Of a stretch of 23,774 bases of DNA, positions 14,199-21,744 are shown piece after piece. Positions within the stretch are counted from its first letter, which is position 1; each line of letters opens with the position of its first letter. Position numbers and translations under genes: made by a program. The stretch comes from an uncultured Collinsella sp. Its GTDB lineage: Bacteria; Actinomycetota; Coriobacteriia; Coriobacteriales; Coriobacteriaceae. The notes under the pieces are model-generated. The model worked only from the letters and a program-made list of their open reading frames with translations. It had not been told where the DNA came from and made no database searches. The DNA lies in assembly GCA_905209765.1 (NCBI GenBank), contig CAJLUE010000023.1, forward strand, positions 1 to 23,774. The letters are read 5' to 3'.

Positions 14199-14340
14199 CG
14201 CTGTCCGGCCGGGACCGGGCTTGCGGTGACGTTGTTGGCGGTTCTTGGGCATCGCTTGCTGGCGGGGTTCCTTGTCTGAGTTGGACTTAGTTGGTGGGGT
14301 TACTGGTCCCGGTCGCTGTCCCGCGCCTCTTTGGGGACGC

Positions 14341-14428
14341 GGGGATAGCTCAGCCGTGGGGACATCGCGCACCAATTGCCCCACTTTGGGCTGCGTCGGA
14401 CTCGTTGTTGTTCGAATCTCCTATCCCC
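14341..14428 (+). other. Degenerate tRNA-like sequence
   Basis: GGGGATA (14341-14347) and TATCCCC (14422-14428) form a perfect 7-bp end stem 88 bases across, the size of a long-arm tRNA. TAGCTCAG resembles a D-arm start and TTCGAATC a T-loop. The D and T stems do not pair, however, and no proper anticodon arm is found. It is either a decayed tRNA or attachment-site remnant, or chance. A separate hairpin, GTGGGG with CCCCAC, lies within it. Confidence 0.25.
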
Positions 14429-14436
14429 TTTCGCTG

Positions 14437-14455
14437 GTTCGCGCTTTGCGCGAAC
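14437..14455. repeat. Short perfect hairpin
   Basis: GTTCGCGC pairs with GCGCGAAC around TTT. It lies just beyond the 3' end of the DtxR/MntR-like gene but has no T run on either strand, so a terminator role is doubtful. Confidence 0.5.
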
Positions 14456-14478
14456 TCCGCGCTCCTGGGGGGGGTCGA

Positions 14479-14868
14479 TTAGGCTTCCGTTGTTGCGCCG
14501 GCCGCATCTTCCCGTCCCAACATCGTCCTCAGCTTCTCGAAGCTCTCCTCACTCAGGCAGTGCTCCATGTGACAACCCTCTTGCGATGCGACATCCGCCG
14601 AAACACCGGCTTCCTCGAGCAACCGCACGAAAAAGCAGTGACGCTCCCACATTTGGCGAGCGACCTCCAGACCACGCTCCGTCAGATGAACGTCGCGCTT
14701 GCCCATTTCGACATAACCGCTGCTCTCCAGCGTCGCCATGGCTTTAGAGACGCTCGCCTTGGTCACGCCCAGGTATTCGGCGACGTCGATTGAGCGCACC
14801 GTGCCTTGGCGCTCCGAGAGCACATAAATAGACTCGAGATAGTCTTCTCCAGATTCACGTAGGGCCAT
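14479..14868 (-). CDS. DtxR/MntR family metal-dependent repressor
   Basis: A 129-residue regulator with an N-terminal winged helix (DVAEYLGVTKASVSKAMATL, about 28-47) and a short metal-binding and dimerisation domain; it lacks the SH3-like domain of full DtxR. Candidate metal ligands fall at MntR-like positions: Asp9, Glu12, His77, Glu102 and His103. Position 99 is Cys, as in DtxR/IdeR, rather than Glu as in Bacillus MntR; Glu97 is close by. It probably represses metal-uptake or controls export genes in response to Mn or Fe. GAAAGG precedes the ATG. Inverted GTTAGCC words upstream and a 15-base word shared with the exporter promoter suggest autoregulation and control of the gene at 7123-8205. 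Confidence 0.88.
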   Translation of the reverse strand: MALRESGEDYLESIYVLSERQGTVRSIDVAEYLGVTKASVSKAMATLESSGYVEMGKRDVHLTERGLEVARQMWERHCFFVRLLEEAGVSADVASQEGCHMEHCLSEESFEKLRTMLGREDAAGATTEA

Positions 14869-14893
14869 GGGCCGCCTTTCGCGATGATCGTTA

Positions 14894-14973
14894 GTTAGCC
14901 TTTGGATACTTTCCTTGGCTTACTTTACCGCAAAAGTTGCCCATGTCTTACTACGTTGTTTAAAAAGTTAGCC
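14894..14973. promoter_or_regulatory. Candidate operators upstream of the DtxR/MntR-like gene
   Basis: GTTAGCC (14894-14900) faces GGCTTAC (14917-14923), an imperfect dyad resembling part of the TTAGGTTAGCC half of DtxR boxes. A further AGTTAGCC is at 14966-14973. Between them, 14931-14945 matches 14 of 15 bases of 8293-8307 upstream of the metal exporter. Promoter boxes could not be assigned with confidence. Confidence 0.45.
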
Positions 14974-15006
14974 GTGTTTCACAAAACGCGCCAGGCGAAC
15001 ACAACA

Positions 15007-15060
15007 TGGGGACACGCCCCGCAAGGAGTGTCCCCAGCTGCCGGCAGAAAAGGAACGTCC
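15007..15060. repeat. GGGGACA-type hairpin repeats (REP-like)
   Basis: TGGGGACAC (15007-15015) pairs perfectly with GTGTCCCCA (15028-15036). It is followed by the palindrome TGCCGGCA (15039-15046) and AAAAGGAACGTCCCC. The shared word GGGGACA links it to the elements at 4894-4928 and 14358-14364. It lies between the HAD gene and the DtxR/MntR-like gene and may also end HAD-gene transcription. Confidence 0.6.
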
Positions 15061-15079
15061 CCAAGTGCCGAATCCTCAG

Positions 15080-15850
15080 CTATAGCAGGCCAAAGTGCTT
15101 GGCGGCGTTGTAGATGCCGTCGTCGTCTACGGCGGTCGTAACGTAGGTCGCTGCGGCCTTCACGGTCTCCTGCGCGTTGCCCATGGCCACACTTGTGCCC
15201 ACGGCCGAGAACATCGACAGGTCGTTCTCGCCGTCGCCAAAGGCGATCGCTTCGCTCGCGTCGATGCCCAGGCGCTCCAGCGTCGCCGCCACGCCCAGGT
15301 CCTTGCCGCCGTTGGCAGGAATAATGTCGCAGAACAGATCGCACCAGCGCGTAGTAAGCGAATGCGACACGGCATCGGTCACGATATGCTCGTCGGCCGG
15401 ATCCACAAAGGCGCAAAACTGGTAAACCGGCGCGTCAAAAGCGTGCTCGAACGGCTCCTCGTGGTAGACAATTCCCGCGTTGCTGCCGGCCGTCACCACG
15501 CGCTCGGACAGGCGGTTCACAAACGAGTTCTCGCCCTGCATGCACAGCGAGTCATAGCGCCCCTGCGCCACCTGGTCCACAATCACCGCAACGTCGCCCG
15601 GGTCAATCGGGCAGCTACGGTAGACGCCCTCGGCATCAAAGCAGTGCTGGCCCGAAAGCGTAATGTACGCATCCCAACCCAAGTTGAGCAGCCAATCGGG
15701 CATCTGGTAGGTCGGGCGACCAGTGGCAATCACGCACGCAATCCCCTGCTCGCGAAAGCTGTCGAGCACCTGCTGCGCCGACGCCGGAATCCGGTGGGTC
15801 TTAAAGCTCAGCAGCGTGCCGTCGATATCGAAAAACGCGGCTTTGATCAT
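15080..15850 (-). CDS. Cof-type HAD-IIB family phosphatase
   Basis: A 256-residue haloacid dehalogenase superfamily hydrolase. FFDIDGTLLS supplies the nucleophile Asp8 and general acid Asp10, VIATGRP the motif II region, GGKDLGV the motif III lysine, and IAFGDGENDLSMF the metal-binding motif IV. The large alpha/beta cap between about residues 85 and 185 marks subclass IIB (Cof/YbjI-like), enzymes that act on sugar phosphates and other small phosphorylated metabolites. The substrate is unknown. The start codon lies 6 bases after the stop of the upstream ABC-F gene, so the two form an operon. Confidence 0.92.
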   Translation of the reverse strand: MIKAAFFDIDGTLLSFKTHRIPASAQQVLDSFREQGIACVIATGRPTYQMPDWLLNLGWDAYITLSGQHCFDAEGVYRSCPIDPGDVAVIVDQVAQGRYDSLCMQGENSFVNRLSERVVTAGSNAGIVYHEEPFEHAFDAPVYQFCAFVDPADEHIVTDAVSHSLTTRWCDLFCDIIPANGGKDLGVAATLERLGIDASEAIAFGDGENDLSMFSAVGTSVAMGNAQETVKAAATYVTTAVDDDGIYNAAKHFGLL

Positions 15851-15856
15851 CCTCGT

Positions 15857-17716
15857 CTACTCCTCGCCCTCGAGCTTTTCGCTCGCCTCAAGCCACGCCA
15901 TCTCCAGCTCGTCCATGGCGGCGTGGGCCTCGTCGATCTTTGCCTGCTGTTCGCCCAGCGCCGCGTAGTTGGTGGGATCGACCTGGGCCATGGCGGCCTC
16001 GGCCTCCTCCACGCGGGCGCGCTGCGTCTCCATCTTGCGCTCGAGTGAGCTTACCTCGCGGCGGAGCTTCTGGCGCTCGGCGTTGGACAGGCCGTTGGGC
16101 TGCCCGCTCGCCTTGGGCTTATCGGCCGCAACCGCTGCGGCGCCGGTGTCAAACGTGCCGGTCTTGGCGCTCGGCGCGCCCACGGGCTCGCCCTCGGCGG
16201 TGGCGTTGCACAGGCGCAGATACTGGTCGACACCGCCAGGCATATGCGTCAGGTGGCCGTCGAGCAACGCCCACTGCTGGTCGGTCACGCGCTCCATGAG
16301 GAATCGGTCGTGCGTCACCAGGATCAGCGTGCCCGGCCAGCCGTCGAGCAGGTCCTCGACAATCGCGAGCATGTCGGTATCCAGATCGTTGCCGGGCTCG
16401 TCCAGGATGAGCACGTTGGGCTCGTCCAGGATCGTCAGCAGCAGCGACAGGCGACGGCGCTGGCCGCCCGAAAGATCGCCGATGCGGCTCCAGAGCTGCT
16501 GCGTCGTAAAGCCCAGGCGCTCGCAAAGCTTCTCGGGCGAGGTCTCCTTGCCGTCGATGACGTAGTACTTCTTATAGTTGCTCAACACCTCGCGGATCGT
16601 GTCGCCCATGTAGGGCTCGAGCTCCTCGAGCTGCTGCGACAGCACGCCAAAGCGCACCGTCTGGCCGATCTTCACGCGACCGCGCGTGGGTTCAATCTTG
16701 CCCTGGATCACGTCGAGCAGCGTGGACTTGCCGGCGCCGTTCTCGCCCAAAAGACCATAGCGGTCGCCCGCGCCAATGAGCCAGGTCACGTCGGTGAGCA
16801 CCTGCTTGGGTGCGCCATCGGTATCCGCATAGCCGGCGTCCACGTCGACCACATCGATGACCTGCTTGCCCAAGCGGCTCACGGCCAGGCGCTTGAGCTC
16901 CAGCTCGTCGCGCACGGGCGGCACGTCGGCGATCAGCTCGCGAGCAGCATCCACGCGAAATTTGGGCTTGGTGGAACGAGCCTGGGCGCCGCGGCTCAGC
17001 CATGCGAGCTCCTTGCGCGCCATGTTGCGGCGGCGCTCCTCGGTGACGGCGGCCATGCGGTCGCGCTCCACGCGCTGCAGGATGTAGGCCGAGTAGCCGC
17101 CCTCGAAGGGGTCGACCTGGCCGTCGTGAACCTCCCACATGCTGGTGCAGACCTCGTCCAAGAACCAGCGATCGTGCGTGACCACGAGCATGGCGCCCTG
17201 ACCGCGCTGCCAGCGGGCCTTTAAGTGACGCGCGAGCCAGTTGATGGTGCGCATGTCCAAGTGGTTGGTAGGCTCGTCGAGCATGAGCACGTCGTAGTCG
17301 CCGATCAGCAGGCGCGCAAGGTCCACGCGACGGCGCTGGCCGCCCGAGAGCTCGCCCACCGTGCCCTCCCAGGGCACATCGCTAATAAGACCGGCGAGGA
17401 TCTGGCGCGTGCGGGGGCTCGACGCCCACTCGTACTCGGGCGTGTCGCCGACGACGGCACGGTGCACGGTGTCGGTGTCAACAAGCTGGTCCTTTTGGCC
17501 GAGCAGACCGATCGTGGTGCCTCGGCGGTGCGTCACGCGGCCGTCGTCGGGCTCCAGCGTGCCGGCGAGCACGCTCAGCAGCGTCGACTTGCCGTCGCCG
17601 TTTTTGCCGACGATGCCAATACGGTCGCCCTCGCCCACGCCGAGCGTTACGCTATCGAAAATATGCTTGGTGGGAAACTCTAGGCTGACGGAATCGCATC
17701 CCAAAAGAATCGCCAT
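15857..17716 (-). CDS. ABC-F family ATPase, Uup-like
   Basis: A 619-residue soluble protein with two ABC nucleotide-binding domains and no membrane segments. The first has GKNGDGKST (37-45), the signature LSGGQRRR (about 124-131) and LDEPTNHLD. The second has GENGAGKST, LSGGQRRRLS and LDEPGNDLD, with Gly where Thr is usual. The C-terminal 80 or so residues form a charged coiled coil, as in Uup. ABC-F proteins act on ribosomes or, for Uup, are also linked to DNA transactions; antibiotic resistance cannot be inferred. The ATG at 17716 follows GGAG; a longer frame to 17830 would cross the upstream terminator and is rejected. It is followed directly by the HAD gene. Confidence 0.92.
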   Translation of the reverse strand: MAILLGCDSVSLEFPTKHIFDSVTLGVGEGDRIGIVGKNGDGKSTLLSVLAGTLEPDDGRVTHRRGTTIGLLGQKDQLVDTDTVHRAVVGDTPEYEWASSPRTRQILAGLISDVPWEGTVGELSGGQRRRVDLARLLIGDYDVLMLDEPTNHLDMRTINWLARHLKARWQRGQGAMLVVTHDRWFLDEVCTSMWEVHDGQVDPFEGGYSAYILQRVERDRMAAVTEERRRNMARKELAWLSRGAQARSTKPKFRVDAARELIADVPPVRDELELKRLAVSRLGKQVIDVVDVDAGYADTDGAPKQVLTDVTWLIGAGDRYGLLGENGAGKSTLLDVIQGKIEPTRGRVKIGQTVRFGVLSQQLEELEPYMGDTIREVLSNYKKYYVIDGKETSPEKLCERLGFTTQQLWSRIGDLSGGQRRRLSLLLTILDEPNVLILDEPGNDLDTDMLAIVEDLLDGWPGTLILVTHDRFLMERVTDQQWALLDGHLTHMPGGVDQYLRLCNATAEGEPVGAPSAKTGTFDTGAAAVAADKPKASGQPNGLSNAERQKLRREVSSLERKMETQRARVEEAEAAMAQVDPTNYAALGEQQAKIDEAHAAMDELEMAWLEASEKLEGEE

Positions 17717-17790
17717 ATGCCCTGCTCCTTCGTAGAAATTCAACGTTGTCCATGATAGCAGCGAAAAGGCGGGCCGTACGCGACACAAAA

Positions 17791-17824
17791 AGGCGGGCCA
17801 TCTCGCAAAAGAGATGACCCGCCT
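17791..17824 (-). terminator. Terminator of the pst operon
   Basis: On the minus strand AGGCGGGTCATCTC pairs with GAGATGGCCCGCCT (one G-U pair) around TTTTGC, followed by TTTTTGTG. The G-U pair would be a C-A mismatch on the other strand, which supports minus-strand use. It lies 55 bases beyond the pstB stop. Confidence 0.88.
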
Positions 17825-17835
17825 CTCCAATCAGT

Positions 17836-17861
17836 CCCGCGGCAACCATAGCTGCCGCGGG
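17836..17861. repeat. GC-rich hairpin between pstB and its terminator
   Basis: CCCGCGGC pairs perfectly with GCCGCGGG around a 10-base loop. It is the first of two hairpins after pstB in the direction of transcription. Lacking a T run, it may protect the mRNA 3' end. Confidence 0.65.
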
Positions 17862-17879
17862 CCTCAAGCATGTCCCGGA

Positions 17880-18752
17880 CTAGGAGAACATGCCGGTGAG
17901 GTAATCATTCAGCCGCTGATCCTTGGGCCGTTGGAAAATCTCGTCAGTCTCATCGTACTCGACCATATCGCCCATGTAGAAGAACGCCGTGCGGTTGGAC
18001 ACACGCGAAGCTTGCTCCATGTTGTGCGTCACGATGACGATAGCGCGGTCGGCCACAATCGAAGACATGAGGTCCTCGATCGCCAGCGTCGAGATGGGGT
18101 CGAGCGCCGAGCAGGGCTCGTCAAACAGGATTACGTCGGGGTTGAGCGCCAGCGTGCGCGCGATGCACAGACGCTGCTGTTGACCGCCCGAAAGCGCGTA
18201 GGCGCTCTTGTCGAGCTTGTCCTTTACCTCGTCCCACAGCGCCGTGCCGCGCAGACTCTCCTCGACCATGCGATCGAGCTCGTCGCGGTCGGTGATGCCG
18301 TGGCGCTTGGGCGCAAACGTGATGTTGTCGCGAATGGACTTGCGGAACGGATTGGGCTGTTGGAATACCATGCCAATGGAGCGACGCAGCTCGTAGGTGT
18401 TTTCGGTCTTGGTGTTCACGTTGCGCCCGCGATAGTTGATTTCGCCCTCCACACGGCAGCCGCGAATCTCGCGATTCATCAGGTTGAGCCTACGCAAGAA
18501 AGTCGACTTGCCGCAGCCCGAAGGCCCAATGAGCGCCGTGATCTCGCCCTTGTGGAAGTCGAGCGACGTATTGTGCAGCGCATGGTGGTCGCCATAGTAC
18601 ACGTTGACGTCCTTGGTGGAGAGCACGACCTCGTCGCTCACGGCCTTGCCGCTCACGCGAACGCGCTTTTCGCTCTCCCCCACGCTCGACAGGAAGTCCT
18701 GGGTCTCGGACGTGGCCGCCTCGGTTGCGGGCGTTACATTCATCTCGCTCAT
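17880..18752 (-). CDS. pstB: Phosphate ABC transporter ATP-binding protein PstB
   Basis: A 290-residue ATPase of the high-affinity phosphate importer. Walker A is GPSGCGKST (76-84), the Q-loop segment FQQPNPF (131-137), the signature LSGGQQQR (188-195) and Walker B VILFDEP (208-214) with CSALDP. VNVYYGDHHAL and FLRRLNLMN are characteristic of PstB. An N-terminal extension of about 45 residues precedes the usual start of the family. Its ATG overlaps the stop of pstA by 4 bases, giving translational coupling. It is the last gene of the operon, and no phoU follows. Confidence 0.97.
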   Translation of the reverse strand: MSEMNVTPATEAATSETQDFLSSVGESEKRVRVSGKAVSDEVVLSTKDVNVYYGDHHALHNTSLDFHKGEITALIGPSGCGKSTFLRRLNLMNREIRGCRVEGEINYRGRNVNTKTENTYELRRSIGMVFQQPNPFRKSIRDNITFAPKRHGITDRDELDRMVEESLRGTALWDEVKDKLDKSAYALSGGQQQRLCIARTLALNPDVILFDEPCSALDPISTLAIEDLMSSIVADRAIVIVTHNMEQASRVSNRTAFFYMGDMVEYDETDEIFQRPKDQRLNDYLTGMFS

Positions 18753-19675
18753 TCGGCCGTCATCCTCCTTGCCAGTTGCTTGCCCACGATACGGGCGACT
18801 ACGTTAAACAGCAGCACGCAGATCATCAGCAGTGCCGCGGTGCCCCAGACGATCTGCTGAGCCTCGGGGCTGCCCTCGCCGTAAATCTTGTAGATGTGCA
18901 CAGCGAGCGACTCACCGGGGCGGAACACGTTCCAAGCGCAGGTGGGGCTCGACAGGTTAAAGCTCAAGAAGTTCAGGCGAACCGGCGAGCTCATGCCCGA
19001 GGTAAAGAGCAGTGCCGCGGCCTCGCCAAAAACGCGGCCGGCCGAAAGCACGATGCCGGTCACGATGGCGGGCATGGCCTCGGGGATCAGGATGTGCAGC
19101 GTGGCCTCCCAACGGGTGAGGCCCATGGCCAGGCACGCATCGCGCTGGGCCTGCGGCACGTCCTCGAGCGCCTGCTGAATCACGCGCACCAGGATGGGGA
19201 TATTGAACATGGTGAGCGCGACGGCGCCGGAGATAATGGAATACTTCCAACCCAGCTGCACCGAGAACACCAGAAAGCCGAACATGCCGACGACGATGGA
19301 AGGCAGCGAGGACAGCGTCTCGATGGCGGTGGAGGCAATGTCGCGGATGGGGCCGTTCGGCGCGTACTCAACCAGGAAGACCGCTCCGCCCAGACTGATG
19401 GGCACCGAGATGACCAGAGTGATCAGCAGCAGGTAGAACGAGTCGAACAGCTGGTAGAGCACGCCACCCTGGGTACCGTTGGCGCGCGACGGCTGCGTGA
19501 GGAAACCCAGCTGGAACAGCGTCGAGACGCCCTCGAACAGGATGTAGGCCACCATGGAGATGACGATGAGCATGACGATGGCGACGATCGCCGTCAGCAC
19601 GCCCGTGGCGATGCGGTCCTGCTTTTGGACACGCCCGAGCCTCGCCTCGTCGATGTGGATGCGCGTGCTAGCCAC
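18749..19675 (-). CDS. pstA: Phosphate ABC transporter permease PstA
   Basis: A 308-residue membrane permease with about six helices. The conserved permease loop is seen in QQALEDVPQAQRDACLAMGLTRWEA (around residues 165-190), which docks with the ATPase. The first helix (VLTAIVAIVMLIVISMVAYILF) and SLPSIVVGMFGFLVF are typical of PstA. It overlaps the upstream pstC by 8 bases and the downstream pstB by 4, as expected for a tightly coupled operon. Confidence 0.95.
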   Translation of the reverse strand: MASTRIHIDEARLGRVQKQDRIATGVLTAIVAIVMLIVISMVAYILFEGVSTLFQLGFLTQPSRANGTQGGVLYQLFDSFYLLLITLVISVPISLGGAVFLVEYAPNGPIRDIASTAIETLSSLPSIVVGMFGFLVFSVQLGWKYSIISGAVALTMFNIPILVRVIQQALEDVPQAQRDACLAMGLTRWEATLHILIPEAMPAIVTGIVLSAGRVFGEAAALLFTSGMSSPVRLNFLSFNLSSPTCAWNVFRPGESLAVHIYKIYGEGSPEAQQIVWGTAALLMICVLLFNVVARIVGKQLARRMTAE

Positions 19676-20576
19676 GAGCCTTCGCCCCCTTGCGGCCGAT
19701 AAGGTGGATGATCAGGATGAAGATGAGGCTCATGCCCATCAGCAGCAGGCCGAGCGCCCACAGAACATCGTCCTGGGCCGAGCCCTCGGCATAGACCGCC
19801 ATGGACGTGGTGAGCGTGGTGGTGATGGTCGAGGCCGGCGACAGCAGCGACGTCGGCATGGCCTCGATACCGCCGATGACCATGCGCACGGCGAGCGTCT
19901 CGCCAAAGGCACGTGTCATGCCCAGGATGACTGCAGTCATGAGCGACGGCATGGCGGACTTGAGCACCACGTGCCAGATGGTCTGCCAGCGGGTGTAGCC
20001 CAGCGCGAGCGAACCCCGACGGTAGCTGTCGGGCACGGTACGCAAGCCGTCGACCGAAAGGGTGGTCATCGTCGGCAGGATCATGACGGCCAGCACGATG
20101 GCGCCGGGCAAGATGCCCAGGCCCGTGCTCACGTGGAAAACGCTCTTCATAAGACCGACGACCACGTGAAAGCCGATCAGGCCAAAGATGACCGAGGGAA
20201 TGCCGGTCAAAAGCTCAATAAGCGGCTGAAAGACCTTGGAACCAAACTTAGGCTGAATCTCGACTGCAAAGATAGCAGAGCCGATAGCGATGGGCAGCGC
20301 GATAAGCGTGGAGAGCACCATGACCGCAAACGAGGTGACGATCAGGGGCAGGGCGCCGGTGTAGGGCAGGCCGTTTTCGGCCGTGTTGGCCAGGTCCCAC
20401 TTGGTGCCGGTAAAGAACTCGACAACCGAAACGCCGTTCTTGAAAAAAGCCGAGAGGCCCTTTTGGACGACCATAAAAATGAGCGCGGCAACGACAAGCG
20501 TCACGAGCGCTACGCACGCGCCCGTGACGCCCAGGCCCACGTTCTCAAGGTCGCGCTTTGGCAGCTGTTTTGCCAT
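19668..20576 (-). CDS. pstC: Phosphate ABC transporter permease PstC
   Basis: A 302-residue permease that pairs with PstA to form the phosphate channel. It contains a long first helix after about 15 residues, FFTGTKWDLANTAENGLPYTGALPLIV (partly periplasmic, a PstC hallmark), EIQPKFGSKVFQPLIELLTGIPSVIFG, and the coupling loop VPDSYRRGSLALGYTRWQT. It starts 25 bases after pstS ends and overlaps pstA. Confidence 0.95.
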   Translation of the reverse strand: MAKQLPKRDLENVGLGVTGACVALVTLVVAALIFMVVQKGLSAFFKNGVSVVEFFTGTKWDLANTAENGLPYTGALPLIVTSFAVMVLSTLIALPIAIGSAIFAVEIQPKFGSKVFQPLIELLTGIPSVIFGLIGFHVVVGLMKSVFHVSTGLGILPGAIVLAVMILPTMTTLSVDGLRTVPDSYRRGSLALGYTRWQTIWHVVLKSAMPSLMTAVILGMTRAFGETLAVRMVIGGIEAMPTSLLSPASTITTTLTTSMAVYAEGSAQDDVLWALGLLLMGMSLIFILIIHLIGRKGAKARG

Positions 20577-20601
20577 TGCAAACCCTTCCGGGGGCGATTA
20601 C

Positions 20602-21540
20602 TTATTTAGCAGAGACCTTGCCGCTGGCGTCCTTGACGACCTTCATGGCAGAGACGGGGATAAAGCCCTGCTCCTCGACGAGCTTGCCCTGGACGTCGTC
20701 GGAGAGCATGAACTCCAGGAAGGCCGTGGTGGCCTCGTCGGCGTCCTTGGAGCAGTACATGTGCTCGGTAGCCCAGATCTTGAAGGAGTCGTCGGAGACA
20801 TTCTTGCTCTTGGGCTCGACGCCCTCGACCTTGATGGCGTTGAACTTGGAGTCATCGAAGTGCGAGAAGTCGAGGTAGGAGATGGCGTTGTCGGTGCTGC
20901 CCATCTGAGTCTGGACGTCGCCGGACTTGTCGAGCTCGGCGTCGCCCTTAAAGTCGACGGCCTCGTCGCCAAAGACGGCGGCCTCGAAGGTAGCGCGGGT
21001 GCCGGAGCCAGCCTTGCGGTTGAGAACGACGATCTTGGCGTCGTCGCCGCCGACCTCCTTCCAGTTGGTGATCTGGCCGGAGAAGATGCCCTTGAGCTGC
21101 TCGAGGGACAGGTCGTCGACCTTGACGTTCTTGGAGACGACGGGACCCATGCCCACGACGGCAACCTCGTGGTCGACGAGGTTCTTGACCTGGTCGGCCT
21201 CGAGCTTGGTCTCGGCGAAGACGTCGGAGTTACCGATGGTGACGGTGCCGGCAGCGACAGCGGTCAGGCCCTTGCCCGAACCGTTGCCCGAGCCGGAGAC
21301 GGAGACGTCGGGGTTGGCATCCATGAACTTCTCGGCAGCGGCCTCGACGAGAGCCTGGAACGAGGAGGCACCGTCGTAGGTCACCTCGCCGGAGACGGAC
21401 TCGGCAGCAGTGGCGCTACCCTTGTCGGCGGCATCGGATGCGCCGGAGCCGCCGCAACCAACGAGACCGAGACCGACGATGCTGGCAAGACCACCAGCGA
21501 GGCCGAGGAACTGACGACGAGAATAAGCCTGATCGAGCAT
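20602..21540 (-). CDS. pstS: Phosphate-binding lipoprotein PstS
   Basis: A 313-residue extracytoplasmic phosphate-binding protein, first gene of the operon. The signal sequence has a twin-arginine motif SRRQFLGLAG (Arg8-Arg9) and a lipobox LVGC (Cys29), so it is probably a Tat-exported lipoprotein. YDGASSFQAL, SGSGNGSGKGLTAVAAG and NRKAGSGTRATFE are the phosphate-binding loops of PstS. The ATG at 21540 follows GAAAGGA; a longer frame upstream (to 21630) is rejected because the signal peptide would lie internally. Candidate Pho boxes lie 140-190 bases upstream. Confidence 0.96.
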   Translation of the reverse strand: MLDQAYSRRQFLGLAGGLASIVGLGLVGCGGSGASDAADKGSATAAESVSGEVTYDGASSFQALVEAAAEKFMDANPDVSVSGSGNGSGKGLTAVAAGTVTIGNSDVFAETKLEADQVKNLVDHEVAVVGMGPVVSKNVKVDDLSLEQLKGIFSGQITNWKEVGGDDAKIVVLNRKAGSGTRATFEAAVFGDEAVDFKGDAELDKSGDVQTQMGSTDNAISYLDFSHFDDSKFNAIKVEGVEPKSKNVSDDSFKIWATEHMYCSKDADEATTAFLEFMLSDDVQGKLVEEQGFIPVSAMKVVKDASGKVSAK

Positions 21541-21683
21541 GATCTTCCTTTCGTACATGCGAATCGCGGGCACCCTGCCCGCTTTGCTGTTTGGAAAGAT
21601 ACGACCCCGACCGGGCAGCACCCGCGCCAACTGCGGTTTCTTACGGGCATTTGATAAACCCTTACCGCAAGCGCGGCCCAGCC

Positions 21684-21732
21684 TTTACAAACGAATAACA
21701 AACCCGCCGCCAAACATGGCCAGTCTTTTACA
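21684..21732. promoter_or_regulatory. Candidate PhoP (Pho box) repeats upstream of pstS
   Basis: On the + strand TTTACA (21684-21689) and ATAACA (21695-21700) are spaced 11 bases apart, and another TTTACA is at 21727-21732, about three helical turns further. This resembles the TT(A/T)ACA direct repeats bound by PhoP in Gram-positive bacteria. They lie upstream of the phosphate operon, where control by phosphate starvation is expected. The match is short and could be chance. Confidence 0.35.
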
Positions 21733-21744
21733 CCAATAAAAACG

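Noticed and set aside
12858..14384. 508-codon minus-strand frame opposite the metal ATPase
   Set aside because: Long antisense frames are common opposite GC-rich genes; the plus-strand ATPase has all catalytic motifs.
14341..14428. Functional tRNA gene
   Set aside because: The end stem pairs, but D, anticodon and T stems do not; it is kept only as a degenerate tRNA-like sequence.
14245..14793. 182-codon plus-strand frame crossing into the DtxR/MntR-like gene
   Set aside because: It is antisense to a clear repressor gene for half its length and shows no domain.
17717..17830. N-terminal extension of the ABC-F protein to a start at 17830
   Set aside because: It would cover the pst terminator region, while the ATG at 17716 has a GGAG site and gives the usual family start.
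21541..21630. N-terminal extension of PstS
   Set aside because: It would bury the twin-arginine signal peptide inside the protein; the ATG at 21540 has a good ribosome binding site.
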